From Flavobacteriaceae bacterium (lineage in GTDB: Bacteria; Bacteroidota; Bacteroidia; Flavobacteriales; Flavobacteriaceae): a stretch of DNA of 43,612 bases. Positions 7,723-18,518 of this stretch are shown piece after piece. A program made the translations under genes and the position numbers. Position 1 is the first letter of the stretch, and each line of letters opens with the position of its first letter. The notes below the pieces were generated by a model. The model was given only the letters and a program-made list of their open reading frames with translations. It made no database searches and was not told the DNA's origin. The stretch covers positions 1 through 43,612 of the forward strand of contig PXFS01000102.1 of NCBI GenBank assembly GCA_003564185.1. The letters are read 5' to 3'.

Positions 7723-9666
7723 TTATGCATCAATATTAGCATATACTGCATTTTTTTCAATAAATTCTCTTCTTGGCGGAACCTCGTCACCCATTAACAT
7801 AGAAAAAATTCGATCTGCTTCACCTAAATTATCAATGGTCACTTTTCTAAGAATTCTATTTTCAGGATTCATTGTGGTGTCCCATAATTGTTCTGCATTC
7901 ATTTCTCCAAGTCCCTTATAACGTTGAACACTAACACTAGTTTTATATTCGTTTACAATTTCATTACGTTCTTTTTCAGACCAAGCGTAGCGTTTTTTGC
8001 TTCCTTTTTTAATTAAGTAAAGTGGTGGTGTTGCAATATACACATGACCAGCTTCTATAAGCTCTTTCATATACCTAAAGAAAAACGTTAAGATAAGTGT
8101 GGCAATGTGGCTACCATCAACATCGGCATCACACATAATTACAATCTTGTGATATCTTAATTTAGACAAGTTCAATGCTTTAGAATCTTCTTCTGTTCCA
8201 ATTGTAACTCCTAAAGCTGTATAAATATTTCTTATTTCTTCATTTTCAAAGACACGATGAGACATTGCTTTTTCTACGTTAAGAATTTTACCTCTTAAAG
8301 GTAAAATAGCTTGAAAGTTTCTATCTCTTCCTTGTTTGGCCGTTCCACCTGCAGAATCACCCTCTACCAAAAATACTTCACAATTTTCTGGGTCTTGGTC
8401 TGAGCAATCAGAAAGTTTTCCTGGTAATCCTCCACCACTCATTACAGTTTTACGCTGAACCATATCCCTTGCTTTTTTAGCAGCATGCCTTGCCTGTGCA
8501 GCTAAAATTACCTTTTGAACAATGGTTTTAGCATCTACTGGATTTTCTTCTAAATAAATTTCCAGCATTTCAGATACTGCTTGAGATACCGCAGAGGTTA
8601 CTTCACGATTTCCAAGTTTTGTTTTGGTTTGCCCTTCAAATTGTGGGTGCTGAACTTTTACAGAAACAATTGCTGTTAATCCTTCTCTAAAGTCGTCTCC
8701 AGTTATTTCAAATTTTAATTTATCTAATAGTCCAGAAGCATCCGCATATTTTTTAAGGGTTGAAGTTAAGCCTCTTCTAAATCCTGATAAGTGAGTTCCT
8801 CCTTCGTGAGTATTAATGTTATTTACGTAAGAATGAAGATTCTCAGCATATGAGTTATTATAAATCATAGCAACTTCAACAGGAATTTCGTTCTTCTCTC
8901 CTTCCATAGAAATCACGTTACCAATTATTGGCTCACGATTAGAATCCATAAATCGGATAAATTCTTTTAGACCTTCTTCAGAATGAAATTCTTCAAATTT
9001 AAAATTCCCATCCTCATCTTTTTCTCTTTGGTCTTCAATGCTAATTCTTATTCCTTTATTCAGAAAGGCTAGCTCCCGCATTCTATTGGCCAAAGTATCA
9101 TAGTTAAAATGAACCGTTTCTTGAAAAATTTCAGGATCAGGTGTAAACTCCACCACGGTTCCATTTAAATCAGAATCACCAGTTGGTTTAACTGGATATA
9201 GAGCTTTACCTCTTTCATATTCCTGTTCCCAAATTTTTCCTTTTTTATATACATAAGCATGAAGGTGTGTAGATAAAGCATTTACTACAGAGACACCAAC
9301 ACCATGCAAACCTCCAGAGACTTTGTAGGAGTCCTTATCAAATTTCCCACCAGCTCCAATCTTGGTCATAACTACTTGCAGGGCAGAAACACCTTCCTTT
9401 TTGTGAAGATCAACAGGAATACCTCTACCATTGTCTTCTACACGTAATGAACCATCTTCATTGATACGTACTTGAATACGGTCACAATGCCCTGCCATTG
9501 CTTCGTCTATAGAGTTATCTACTACTTCATATACCAAGTGATGTAGACCTCTCACGCCTACGTCACCAATATACATTGATGGACGCATACGTACGTGTTC
9601 CATTCCCTCTAAGGCTTGAATACTGTCTGCTGAATAGTCTTTGGGCTTATTTATATCTTCGCTCAT
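7723..9666 (-). CDS. gyrB: DNA gyrase subunit B
   Basis: The 647-aa protein starts at ATG 9666 (MSEDINKPKDY); the longer frame to 9723 is not conserved in character. The GHKL ATPase domain is shown by EVVDNSIDEAMAG, the GRGIPVD region and the GLHGVGVSVVNALS lid. The TOPRIM region has the EGDSAGGTAKQGRDR motif and the DADVDGSHI acidic cluster. The C-terminus has QRYKGLGEMN. It is the ATPase half of gyrase, which introduces negative supercoils. Its length is that of the short flavobacterial type without the extra insertion found in Gammaproteobacteria. gyrA is not nearby. Confidence 0.98.
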   Translation of the reverse strand: MSEDINKPKDYSADSIQALEGMEHVRMRPSMYIGDVGVRGLHHLVYEVVDNSIDEAMAGHCDRIQVRINEDGSLRVEDNGRGIPVDLHKKEGVSALQVVMTKIGAGGKFDKDSYKVSGGLHGVGVSVVNALSTHLHAYVYKKGKIWEQEYERGKALYPVKPTGDSDLNGTVVEFTPDPEIFQETVHFNYDTLANRMRELAFLNKGIRISIEDQREKDEDGNFKFEEFHSEEGLKEFIRFMDSNREPIIGNVISMEGEKNEIPVEVAMIYNNSYAENLHSYVNNINTHEGGTHLSGFRRGLTSTLKKYADASGLLDKLKFEITGDDFREGLTAIVSVKVQHPQFEGQTKTKLGNREVTSAVSQAVSEMLEIYLEENPVDAKTIVQKVILAAQARHAAKKARDMVQRKTVMSGGGLPGKLSDCSDQDPENCEVFLVEGDSAGGTAKQGRDRNFQAILPLRGKILNVEKAMSHRVFENEEIRNIYTALGVTIGTEEDSKALNLSKLRYHKIVIMCDADVDGSHIATLILTFFFRYMKELIEAGHVYIATPPLYLIKKGSKKRYAWSEKERNEIVNEYKTSVSVQRYKGLGEMNAEQLWDTTMNPENRILRKVTIDNLGEADRIFSMLMGDEVPPRREFIEKNAVYANIDA

Positions 9667-9689
9667 ATAATTATGATTAATTTTAACAA

Positions 9690-9697
9690 CAAATATA
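9690..9697 (-). promoter_or_regulatory. Candidate -7 element upstream of gyrB
   Basis: On the minus strand the octamer TATATTTG matches the TAnnTTTG box and lies 23 bases before the gyrB start. No TTG is found at the preferred distance upstream, so only the -7 half is supported. Confidence 0.4.
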
Positions 9698-9854
9698 ATG
9701 AAAGTATTGTAAAAGCCTCGCATTTCAAAGGCATTAATAGCCTAAGTTATTAACAAATTAAAGCCTATTACAAAGGGGATTTTGAGCTTAATTTAAAATA
9801 AGACCGCTACAACTTTTTAATCATTTTAGCGTTGAACTAAAAATCCTATTGCCC

Positions 9855-10445
9855 ATGAATTGCAAATTTGCTTTTATTATTTTATGTGTTAGTGTTTTAT
9901 TTACAAGTAAGGCTCAAGAATTTAGCGATATTGATAAAAGCCCAATGGATGCTGTTATGGCCAGAGCAAAAGACAACTCCAGCTTAATGCGAATCATCTA
10001 CAGCCGCCCATATAAAAGAAATAGGAAAATTTTTGGAGAACTTGTTCCTTATGATTCACTTTGGAGAACAGGAGCTAACGAAGCCACAGAAATAAGGTTT
10101 TATAGAGATGTGTTAGTAAATCAACAAAAAATCAAGAAAGGAACTTACACCCTATTTACGATTCCCCATGAAAATGAATGGACAATCATAATTAATTCAG
10201 TTGAAAAATCTTGGGGACTCACTGACTACAATAAAGAAAATGATGTATTAAGAACAAAGGTTAAGTCGCTATTCACAGCAGCCCCCGTTGAACAATTTAG
10301 TATTAGTATTAGAAAAAATAATGGTAATTTTAACTTATTGATGGGTTGGGATGACCGATTTGTACAACTTCCTATTGAGCTTACTCAAGAAGAAAAGGAT
10401 AATATAAATCAGGGTGCAGACACTGAGCAACCTGATGAAATATAA
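9855..10445 (+). CDS. DUF2911 domain-containing secreted protein
   Basis: The protein is 196 aa from ATG 9855; a TTG two codons earlier is less likely. It has a signal peptide (FAFIILCVSVLFTSKAQ). The mature part carries the DUF2911 pattern common in Bacteroidota: IIYSRPYKRNRKIFGELVPYDSLWRTGANEATEI followed by KKGTYTLFTIP and the ending region MGWDDRFVQLPIEL, broken here for brevity. The function of the family is unknown. It is a single-gene unit between two minus-strand genes. Confidence 0.88.
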   Translation: MNCKFAFIILCVSVLFTSKAQEFSDIDKSPMDAVMARAKDNSSLMRIIYSRPYKRNRKIFGELVPYDSLWRTGANEATEIRFYRDVLVNQQKIKKGTYTLFTIPHENEWTIIINSVEKSWGLTDYNKENDVLRTKVKSLFTAAPVEQFSISIRKNNGNFNLLMGWDDRFVQLPIELTQEEKDNINQGADTEQPDEI

Positions 10446-10447
10446 AA

Positions 10448-10476
10448 AAAGCTGCGGAAAGAAATTCAGCAGCTTT
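10448..10476 (-). terminator. Terminator between DUF2911 and DUF5606 genes
   Basis: An 8-bp stem AAAGCTGC/GCAGCTTT with a 13-nt loop lies between two converging genes. The T run is on the minus side, so it fits best as the terminator of the DUF5606-def-ruvX transcript; on the plus strand it is weaker. Confidence 0.6.
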
Positions 10477-10498
10477 AAAGTAAATTCTCAGAAAACAA

Positions 10499-10933
10499 TT
10501 AGGCTTCGCTATCAGTATTGCTCTCAGAGTCTTCTTCTTTTTCTTTCACTTTGAAATCAGTTATACCTTTTTCTATCAATAAATTGTACCACTGTATAAT
10601 TTTTTTAATATCACTTACATACACTCGATCTTCATCATATTCAGGTAAAATTTCTTGGAAAAATTCTAATAATTCATTTTTTGATGATTTATGAGAAATT
10701 GTTTTTTCAAAATTATTTTTTTCAGCTATAGTTTGAAAAACCTCTCTCAAAGGAACTTCCTCAGTATATGTATAAATAGCAATTTCATCTAAAATACTTA
10801 TATTATTTTGAATATTAACAGGTAGCTTTTTACCGTCTATTACTGATTGAGCTACTACACCATTTCTGGTTTGTGCTTTGATTTCCCACAACCCAGGTCT
10901 ACCAGCTATTGAAAGAATTTTATCGAAGTTCAT
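10499..10933 (-). CDS. DUF5606 domain-containing protein
   Basis: The 144-aa soluble protein matches the flavobacterial DUF5606 family in its opening (FDKILSIAGRPGLWEIKAQT) and in its DRVYVSDIKKIIQWYNLL motif. Its acidic C-terminal tail is poorly ordered. The N-terminal half resembles a small SH3-like or beta-barrel fold and the C-terminal half is helical; both are inferred from the residue pattern. Function is unknown. It follows def and ruvX in the same direction with a 57-nt gap, an arrangement I recall as common in the class. Confidence 0.85.
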   Translation of the reverse strand: MNFDKILSIAGRPGLWEIKAQTRNGVVAQSVIDGKKLPVNIQNNISILDEIAIYTYTEEVPLREVFQTIAEKNNFEKTISHKSSKNELLEFFQEILPEYDEDRVYVSDIKKIIQWYNLLIEKGITDFKVKEKEEDSESNTDSEA

Positions 10934-10990
10934 AATTATATTTCTTTATAGGAGCGCAAATATGCAATCTCTTAACTTCATGGCAAAATC

Positions 10991-11581
10991 TTATCGCCTT
11001 TTTTTAGCTAACGGAAACTTCATTTTGTATTCCACATCAATTTTACCTTTTTCAATGGATTTCAGTTTACCTTTAATCAGACGTTTTTTTAAGCTTGATA
11101 AATGATCCGTAAAAAGTATTCCTTCAATATGATCATACTCGTGCTGTACTACTCTTGCAGCTAAACCTGTAAACTCCTCTTTGTGAGAGACAAAATTTTC
11201 ATCCTGATATTCAATAGTAATTGTAGGTTTTCTAAAAACATCTTCACGGACCTCTGGAATACTAAGGCAACCTTCGTTAAAATCCCACTCAATACCCTCT
11301 TCTTCAATAATAGTTGGATTTATAAATACTTTTTTAAACGATTTTAAAATGTTTTTTTCCGCTTCATCTAAATTTTCATCTTCTGCAAAAGGACTTGCAT
11401 CAACAATAAAAACACGTATAGGCAATCCTATTTGAGGGGCTGCTAGGCCTACACCATTGGCATTGTACATGGTTTCCCACATGTTTGAAATCAATTCTCC
11501 TAATTTTGGGTAATCTTGATCAATTTCCTTGCATTTCTTTTTCAACACTGGATGGCCATAAGCAACTATTGGTAAAATCAT
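10991..11581 (-). CDS. def: Peptide deformylase
   Basis: The 196-aa product starts at ATG 11581 (MILPIVAYGHPVLKKK). It removes the formyl group from the N-terminal Met of new proteins. All three catalytic motifs are intact: GVGLAAPQIG, EGCLSIP with the metal-binding Cys, and QHEYDH with the metal-binding His pair and catalytic Glu. The gene lies 10 nt downstream of ruvX and is probably co-transcribed with it. It is somewhat longer than Escherichia coli def because of an insertion between motifs 1 and 2, as in other Bacteroidota. Confidence 0.97.
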   Translation of the reverse strand: MILPIVAYGHPVLKKKCKEIDQDYPKLGELISNMWETMYNANGVGLAAPQIGLPIRVFIVDASPFAEDENLDEAEKNILKSFKKVFINPTIIEEEGIEWDFNEGCLSIPEVREDVFRKPTITIEYQDENFVSHKEEFTGLAARVVQHEYDHIEGILFTDHLSSLKKRLIKGKLKSIEKGKIDVEYKMKFPLAKKRR

Positions 11582-11591
11582 AAAATTTATT

Positions 11592-11999
11592 TTAATTATA
11601 CATATATGATTGCAAAATAATGGTAGCACTCATTTGGTCTATGGCTCCTTTAACTCTTCTTTTTTTCTTTTTCATTCCCCCATCAATCATGCTTTGAACA
11701 GCCATTTTTGAGGTGTAACGCTCGTCTATTCGTTCAACATTTACAGAGGGAAAAAGACTAGAAAAATCTTCAATAAAAAATTGAATGTTTTTTTCAAGTG
11801 CGGTTGGTGTTCCGTCCATATGAAATGGCGCACCTACAACCAATGTATCTACATTTTCCTTTGGAACGTAAGATTCAAGAAAAGTCATTAACTCTTTTGT
11901 ATCAATAGTTTGTAGACCAGAGGCTATCATTTTTAAATCGTCTGAAATTGCTATTCCAGTACGTTTTAAACCAAAATCAAGTGCTATTATTTTTGCCAT
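11592..11999 (-). CDS. ruvX: Putative pre-16S rRNA nuclease / Holliday junction resolvase (YqgF family)
   Basis: The protein is 135 aa from ATG 11999. The RNase H-like fold is evident from IIALDFGLKRTGIAISDD at the N-terminus with the first catalytic Asp, VVGAPFHMDGT in the middle, and DERYTSKMA supplying the later acidic residues. YqgF processes the 5' end of 16S rRNA precursor and has been proposed as a resolvase. The C-terminus ends IDQMSATIILQSYMYN, the usual helix. It is followed closely by def. Confidence 0.93.
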   Translation of the reverse strand: MAKIIALDFGLKRTGIAISDDLKMIASGLQTIDTKELMTFLESYVPKENVDTLVVGAPFHMDGTPTALEKNIQFFIEDFSSLFPSVNVERIDERYTSKMAVQSMIDGGMKKKKRRVKGAIDQMSATIILQSYMYN

Positions 12000-12126
12000 C
12001 AGATTATTTAAATCGTTTGCAAATTTAACCATTAACCTATGAAATGAAAAGAAAATCAGTCGTTAATACAAGAATATAACTTCTACCAGTTTTTGGTGTT
12101 TTCTCATCTGACTATCAAGTACAAAG

Positions 12127-12990
12127 CTAATTTTTACTCATAACTAATTGAATCTCCTCTCCTAGCTTTTTTTGGCTCAACACATCTAACGAACGCTGAG
12201 AAAGCACAAGTACTCTAGGGTACCCCCCGCTTACTTGGGCATCTTTCATTAAAACAATCAGTTTTCCTGAAGGGGTTAACTGAACGCAACCTGGCTGGGT
12301 TATATTTGTTATTAATGAAGTTGATTTTACTTCTAGTTCAGATAATAATTCAATTCCCATTCTGTTACTTTGCTTGCCAATTTTAAATGTGGTATTTAAA
12401 AGTTGTTCTTCAAACTTTTTTGAAAGGTAGTTAAAATCGGGACCTTTTCTAACTTCTAAATATTGGCTTTTATAATGTTCATTTTCAACTGAAACATGAG
12501 CATTTAAATCTAATTTTGAATATTCAATAGTTGTCTTTTTTAGTTGAATTCCTTCGTTTTTCTTCAACTTAAAATTTTCGGTAATCGGTTGAAATTGAGC
12601 TACACTTCCTAATTTTTTTTTTCGTTTAAACCCACCATGAATGGCTAAGTAAATACGATTTCCCTGACTAATCTTAGGTAGGCTTAACACATTGCCTTTT
12701 TGTACAACAAAAGCATGATTTATTTTCTTTGACTGTTGATTTAAAAATATATCTGCTCCTAATCCACTAACGCATACTAGGGCATCGTGATTAAATTTTA
12801 ATGTAGGTCCCTGCAAACTTATCTCTAAAACAGCTTCTTCAACGCTATTCTGAACTAATGTATTAGCTAGCTTGGCATGATACTCATCCATCACACCAGA
12901 TACAGGACAGCCCCAATGCGCGTAATTCCGGCGACCTAAATCTTGGAAACTTGTATACATTCCAGCCTTTATAACCGCTATACTACTCAT
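12127..12990 (-). CDS. pxpC: 5-oxoprolinase subunit C
   Basis: The 287-aa protein belongs to the biotin-dependent carboxyltransferase-like/KipA family. It opens with VIKAGMYTSFQDLGRRNYAHWGCPVSG, split here only by its length, and contains the conserved PDFNYL and NRMGIEL segments and the QVSGGYPRV region. With PxpA and PxpB it forms the ATP-dependent enzyme that hydrolyses 5-oxoproline (pyroglutamate) to glutamate. It overlaps the end of pxpB by 8 nt, which suggests translational coupling. It was formerly annotated as urea amidolyase-like or KipA antagonist. Confidence 0.93.
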   Translation of the reverse strand: MSSIAVIKAGMYTSFQDLGRRNYAHWGCPVSGVMDEYHAKLANTLVQNSVEEAVLEISLQGPTLKFNHDALVCVSGLGADIFLNQQSKKINHAFVVQKGNVLSLPKISQGNRIYLAIHGGFKRKKKLGSVAQFQPITENFKLKKNEGIQLKKTTIEYSKLDLNAHVSVENEHYKSQYLEVRKGPDFNYLSKKFEEQLLNTTFKIGKQSNRMGIELLSELEVKSTSLITNITQPGCVQLTPSGKLIVLMKDAQVSGGYPRVLVLSQRSLDVLSQKKLGEEIQLVMSKN

Positions 12991-13711
12991 CTAATTTACT
13001 GAATGTGTTTGACTTGTTATTGATTTGTTGTTTGTAGGATTCTATAGAAATTGATTTAAACTTTAACTGATCTCCAGCTTGAAATGGACTGGCCTTTGGT
13101 TGATGAACATCAAATATTGATTTTGGTGTTTTACCAATAATATGCCATCCCCCAGGACTAACTTGAGGGTATATTCCTGTTTGCTGGTAACCAATACCCA
13201 CACTTCCTGCTTCTATCCTTGGAGATGGGGTAGACTTTCTAGGATGGTAAAGTTGTTTATCCAATCCACCTAAGTACAGAAAGCCGGGTAAAAAACCAAT
13301 GAAATAAACCAAATAAGTTGGTGCAGTATGCAATTGAATTAATTGTTCTAAACTCATTTTTTTTTGCTGAAGAAACAAATTTAAATCAGGGGCTAAATCT
13401 TGATTATAGCAAACAGGTATCTCTATAGTTTTAGTCGGTAATTCTAAAGTTAACTCTTCATTTTTTTCTGCATTGAATTCTCTTTTTAGAACTTCAATCT
13501 TTTCTTCAAGATCTTCGAAATACGGAAATTGAACACCAACTTCGGTATATGTATTGTAACTATAAGAGGCTGGAAAAAGCTGTTGAACAATTTTTTTAAC
13601 TTGTAAAATATGTTTCAAATGAATAGGATTGATTTCATTTTTAAATTGGATAATCACTAATTGTTCATTCAACTTAAAAAAATCCTGTATTTGATAATTG
13701 TACTTACTCAA
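12983..13711 (-). CDS. pxpB: 5-oxoprolinase subunit B
   Basis: The 242-aa protein matches the KipI/allophanate hydrolase subunit 1 family. Diagnostic stretches are IPVCYNQDLAPDL, YLVYFIGFLPGFLYLGGL, the TPSPRIEAGSVGIGYQQTGIYP region in parts, and SPGGWHIIGKTP. It starts with TTG at 13711; a stop lies shortly upstream in frame and no ATG is available before the conserved core. The start overlaps the pxpA stop region by 8 nt. It pairs with PxpC in the 5-oxoprolinase complex. Confidence 0.92.
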   Translation of the reverse strand: MSKYNYQIQDFFKLNEQLVIIQFKNEINPIHLKHILQVKKIVQQLFPASYSYNTYTEVGVQFPYFEDLEEKIEVLKREFNAEKNEELTLELPTKTIEIPVCYNQDLAPDLNLFLQQKKMSLEQLIQLHTAPTYLVYFIGFLPGFLYLGGLDKQLYHPRKSTPSPRIEAGSVGIGYQQTGIYPQVSPGGWHIIGKTPKSIFDVHQPKASPFQAGDQLKFKSISIESYKQQINNKSNTFSKLDE

Positions 13712-14441
13712 TGTGAATCTGATTTTCTATGAAAACTTCTTTAATTCGTTTTGCTATCTCAAGCGCCCTAGGGGTATCACTATGTAAACAAACCGTCTGA
13801 AAATCAAAATTAATTATTTTACCATTAAGGCTTTTTACTTCTTTGGTCAAAATCATTTGTACTAAGCGTTTAGTTATTTTTTCTTGATCAGAAAGTACTG
13901 CATTTGGGTGACTTCTATCAACTAATTGTAAATCATCTTGATAATTTCTATCAGCAAATGCTTCAGTAGCTATCGCAAATCCTTCAGCTAAGGCCAATTC
14001 TTTTATTTTTGAATTTGGAGCCACATATAATTCGCCTGAAAACCCAAAATCATACATCAATTCAATCAATATTTCAGCTTTTTCAGCATTCCAAAACAAA
14101 TCATTATACAAAGCGCCGTGCGGTTTCCAATGGTTCGCTTTGAGTCTATTTTTTTCAGCCAAATTATGAAAATTTTCTAGCTGAAAAGCTAAATCAGTAT
14201 ATAATTTTGCAGCGGAAATTGACACTGATTTTCTTCCAAAATTTTCAGGGTCTTGGTAGGAAGGATGAGCGCCAACTTTTAAATGATTTTCTATGGCTAA
14301 TTCCATGCTTTCTTGCATTGACTTTATATTTCCTGTATGGCCACCGCAGGCAATATTACAAGAACTAATTATAGTCATAATTTCAGCATCATAAGACGAA
14401 CCTTCACCTAAATCACTGTTTAAATCAATTGTTAAGCGCAT
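13704..14441 (-). CDS. pxpA: 5-oxoprolinase subunit A (LamB/YcsF family)
   Basis: The protein is 245 aa from ATG 14441. The frame continues to 14516, but the family starts at the MRLTIDLNSDLGEG segment. Key signatures are DLNSDLGEG, SSCNIACGGHTG, KVGAHPSYQD, FGRKS, WKPHGALYND and the closing CLHSDTPRALEIA, all part of the polysaccharide-deacetylase-like barrel. The subunit is needed for ATP-dependent cleavage of 5-oxoproline. It is the first gene of the pxpABC operon. The Nramp-like or other transporter that often accompanies this operon is absent here. Confidence 0.94.
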   Translation of the reverse strand: MRLTIDLNSDLGEGSSYDAEIMTIISSCNIACGGHTGNIKSMQESMELAIENHLKVGAHPSYQDPENFGRKSVSISAAKLYTDLAFQLENFHNLAEKNRLKANHWKPHGALYNDLFWNAEKAEILIELMYDFGFSGELYVAPNSKIKELALAEGFAIATEAFADRNYQDDLQLVDRSHPNAVLSDQEKITKRLVQMILTKEVKSLNGKIINFDFQTVCLHSDTPRALEIAKRIKEVFIENQIHIE

Positions 14442-14547
14442 ACTTCTAAATTTATTGTGAAATATAAATAAAGAATTGCGTAATAAAAAGCCTCTGGGGT
14501 AATAATATTCCAACACAATTCTTATTTTTGAAAATTAAAAATTTACC

Positions 14548-15096
14548 ATGCGTTATCTACTTGGCTTTATTGTGTTGACTTTGTTTTTAAGTTGTTCTAC
14601 TGAAAATCCTTACTTAATTGAGAAAAATAGGGTGGGCTTACTAACCAATGAAATTCTAATTTCTGAAATTGAAGGGTTGTTAGAAAATCATGAAGTTAAA
14701 GGTTTAAACACCAACAATACTAAGGCAAAATATATTCCGGGAGATGTTGAACTATTTGATGAGGAAGGCGAATTGATTTTATTGATTGAGCCAACTAGCA
14801 AAAATGATGATGCTAAGATTAAATCAATTAAAGTACTAAGTGAAAAATTTGCGACAAAACAAGGTTTAAATACAGCTTCTACATTTGAAGTAATTGAAAA
14901 AAATTATACAATTAGTAGCATTCAAAGCACAATAACTGAAATCATTGTTTCCATTGAAGAATTAGATGCATTTGTAACCATAAAGAAAACCCAACTACCA
15001 AGTGAATTACAATTTGAAATGGAAGAAGAAGTAAAAGCTACACAAATTCCTTCAGAGGCTAAATTAAAAGGTTTTTGGATTAATTTTGAACAATAA
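14548..15096 (+). CDS. Lipoprotein of unknown function
   Basis: The 182-aa protein has a lipoprotein signal peptide (MRYLLGFIVLTLFLSC) with the lipidated Cys at residue 16. The mature part alternates strand-like segments with charged residues, and I recognise no family. The IKSIKVLSEKFATKQGLNT segment suggests a regulated or binding role similar to outer-membrane lipoproteins, but this is not diagnostic. A TATTTTTG box at 14523-14530 lies 17 bases before the start and may be its promoter. The alpha/beta hydrolase begins 18 nt downstream, so they may share a transcript. Confidence 0.75.
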   Translation: MRYLLGFIVLTLFLSCSTENPYLIEKNRVGLLTNEILISEIEGLLENHEVKGLNTNNTKAKYIPGDVELFDEEGELILLIEPTSKNDDAKIKSIKVLSEKFATKQGLNTASTFEVIEKNYTISSIQSTITEIIVSIEELDAFVTIKKTQLPSELQFEMEEEVKATQIPSEAKLKGFWINFEQ

Positions 15097-15114
15097 TATT
15101 ATTGTATTGGCTTC

Positions 15115-15954
15115 ATGAAGAAACTCATTAATAAGTATCTGCCTAGAATTATTGGTTTACAGCTTAATTCTATTTATCGAATAAACAAGAAAAAAGCTGT
15201 AATGAAGGTATACAGAATTTTTTGTACACCAAGGAAAGGCGGGGTTAGACCCCAACATACAGCTTTTCTGAACCAAGCTAAATCAAGTTCTATTAAAATA
15301 GGCAGTATTGATATTCAAATTTATCATTGGAAGAAAGAAAATGCCCCCACCCTACTTTTAGTTCACGGATGGGACAGTAATTCAGGTAGATGGGAAATGT
15401 TTATCCATCATTTTAAAAAGAAATACAATATTGTAGCTTTTGATTCTCCAGCGCAGGGAAATTCTGGAGGTAGAGTACTTCATGTTCCTATTTACGCTAA
15501 GACGCTAAAAAAAATGATCAAGTTGTATCAACCGGATTATTTGATTGGACACAGTATGGGAGGCATGACTATTTTTTACAATGAATATTTGAAAAAATCA
15601 TCTTCAGTTAAAAAAATTGTAAGCTTAGGAGCACCTTCCGAATTAAATAAAATAATGGCAGATTTAAAACGAGTAATGCGTTTAAAAACTCCATTAATGA
15701 ATGATGTAGAAGCCTATTTCAAACAAAAATTTGGATATAAATTTTCTGAATTTTCATCTCAAACGTTCGTAAAATCAATAGATATTCCTGTGTTGGTAAT
15801 TCATGATCAATACGATAAAGTAGTTGAAATTGATGAAGCCAAAATGATTCATAATTCATTATCAAACTCAGCCCTTATAATTACTGAAGGAGCAGGACAC
15901 TCTTTAGCTAAAGTAGAAGTAAATCAGGCTATTGAAGACTTTATAGATGATTGA
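15115..15954 (+). CDS. Alpha/beta hydrolase
   Basis: The 279-aa protein shows the alpha/beta hydrolase fold. It has the oxyanion-region stretch LLVHGWDSNSGRWE and the nucleophile elbow GHSMGG with Ser. A late acidic residue lies in VIHDQYDKVVE, and the catalytic His is in GAGHSLAK near the C-terminus. The triad is complete. The N-terminal 45 residues are basic and lack a signal peptide, so it is probably cytoplasmic. The substrate is unknown (esterase, lipase or C-C hydrolase). The stop codon lies 1-8 nt from the rluF start, so the two are translationally linked. Confidence 0.88.
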   Translation: MKKLINKYLPRIIGLQLNSIYRINKKKAVMKVYRIFCTPRKGGVRPQHTAFLNQAKSSSIKIGSIDIQIYHWKKENAPTLLLVHGWDSNSGRWEMFIHHFKKKYNIVAFDSPAQGNSGGRVLHVPIYAKTLKKMIKLYQPDYLIGHSMGGMTIFYNEYLKKSSSVKKIVSLGAPSELNKIMADLKRVMRLKTPLMNDVEAYFKQKFGYKFSEFSSQTFVKSIDIPVLVIHDQYDKVVEIDEAKMIHNSLSNSALIITEGAGHSLAKVEVNQAIEDFIDD

Positions 15955-15955
15955 T

Positions 15956-16678
15956 ATGGACAAACCTATTCGAATAAATAAATACCTTTCTCAGATTGGC
16001 TATTGTTCCAGAAGAAAAGCAGATGCGCTGCTAGAGCAAGGAAAAATTAAAGTTAATGGAAAGGTTCCTGAGCTGGGTACAAAGGTTCTTTCATCAGACC
16101 TGATTGAGGTTGAAGGTAAGCTAATTGGGCAAAAAGAAAAAGAAAATGAGTTTGTCTATATTTTGCTTAATAAACCAAAGGGAATTGTCTGTACAACAGA
16201 TCAAAAAAGAGAAAAAGACAACATCATTGATTTTATCAATTATCCAAAACGTATCTTCCCAGTAGGGAGACTAGATAAAATGAGTGAGGGTTTAATCATG
16301 CTTACCAATGATGGTGAAATTGTCAATAAAATATTACGTGCTAAAAACAAAAATGAAAAAGAGTATTTAGTAAAAGTAGACCAACCTATTACCCAAGATT
16401 TTGTTGACCGTATGCAAAATGGTGTTCCTATTCTAGGCACAGTGACTAAAAAATGCAAGGTGGAACAAATCACCAAGTTTGAATTCAAGATTGTTTTAAC
16501 CCAAGGGCTGAATCGACAAATTAGAAGAATGTGTGAGGCTTTAGGCTATCAAGTAAGAAGATTGACCAGAATTAGAATCATGCATTTAAAGTTAGATTTT
16601 CCTCAAGGCACCTATCGTGAACTCTCTGAAAAGGAAGTTAGCTTTTTAAAACAAGAATTAGCAGAGGCAGAAAAATAA
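15956..16678 (+). CDS. rluF: 23S rRNA pseudouridine(2604) synthase RluF
   Basis: The 240-aa protein has an N-terminal S4 RNA-binding domain (RINKYLSQIGYCSRRKADAL). The RsuA-type pseudouridine synthase domain follows, with the catalytic Asp in FPVGRLDKMSEGLIMLTN, then KEYLVKVD, PILGTVTKKCKV and the LTQGLNRQIRRMCEALGY signature. The match to RluF, including the TVTKKCKV stretch, is closer than to RluE or RsuA. It converts U2604 of 23S rRNA to pseudouridine. Starting at 15956 gives MDKPIRINKYLS; an ATG at 15947 adds three residues and is possible. Confidence 0.92.
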   Translation: MDKPIRINKYLSQIGYCSRRKADALLEQGKIKVNGKVPELGTKVLSSDLIEVEGKLIGQKEKENEFVYILLNKPKGIVCTTDQKREKDNIIDFINYPKRIFPVGRLDKMSEGLIMLTNDGEIVNKILRAKNKNEKEYLVKVDQPITQDFVDRMQNGVPILGTVTKKCKVEQITKFEFKIVLTQGLNRQIRRMCEALGYQVRRLTRIRIMHLKLDFPQGTYRELSEKEVSFLKQELAEAEK

Positions 16679-16817
16679 GCATTCTTCTTTACTAAGTGCA
16701 TTTTTGAATCACTTTTCATAGTTTTTTTATTTTAAAGTATATCAAAATAGAAATAATAGCTTGTAAGTTTAGCTGTTACAAAAGTTTATAACTATCTGTC
16801 TATAAACTTTAATTTAA

Positions 16818-18491
<1,674 letters not shown>

Positions 18492-18518
18492 ATCTTATTT
18501 AAAATTTTAGTCAATTTT

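Noticed and set aside
12127-13711. Urea carboxylase/allophanate hydrolase subunits
   Set aside because: The proteins are in the KipI/KipA family, and the pxpA neighbour identifies them as 5-oxoprolinase subunits. Biotin carboxylase and amidase domains are absent.
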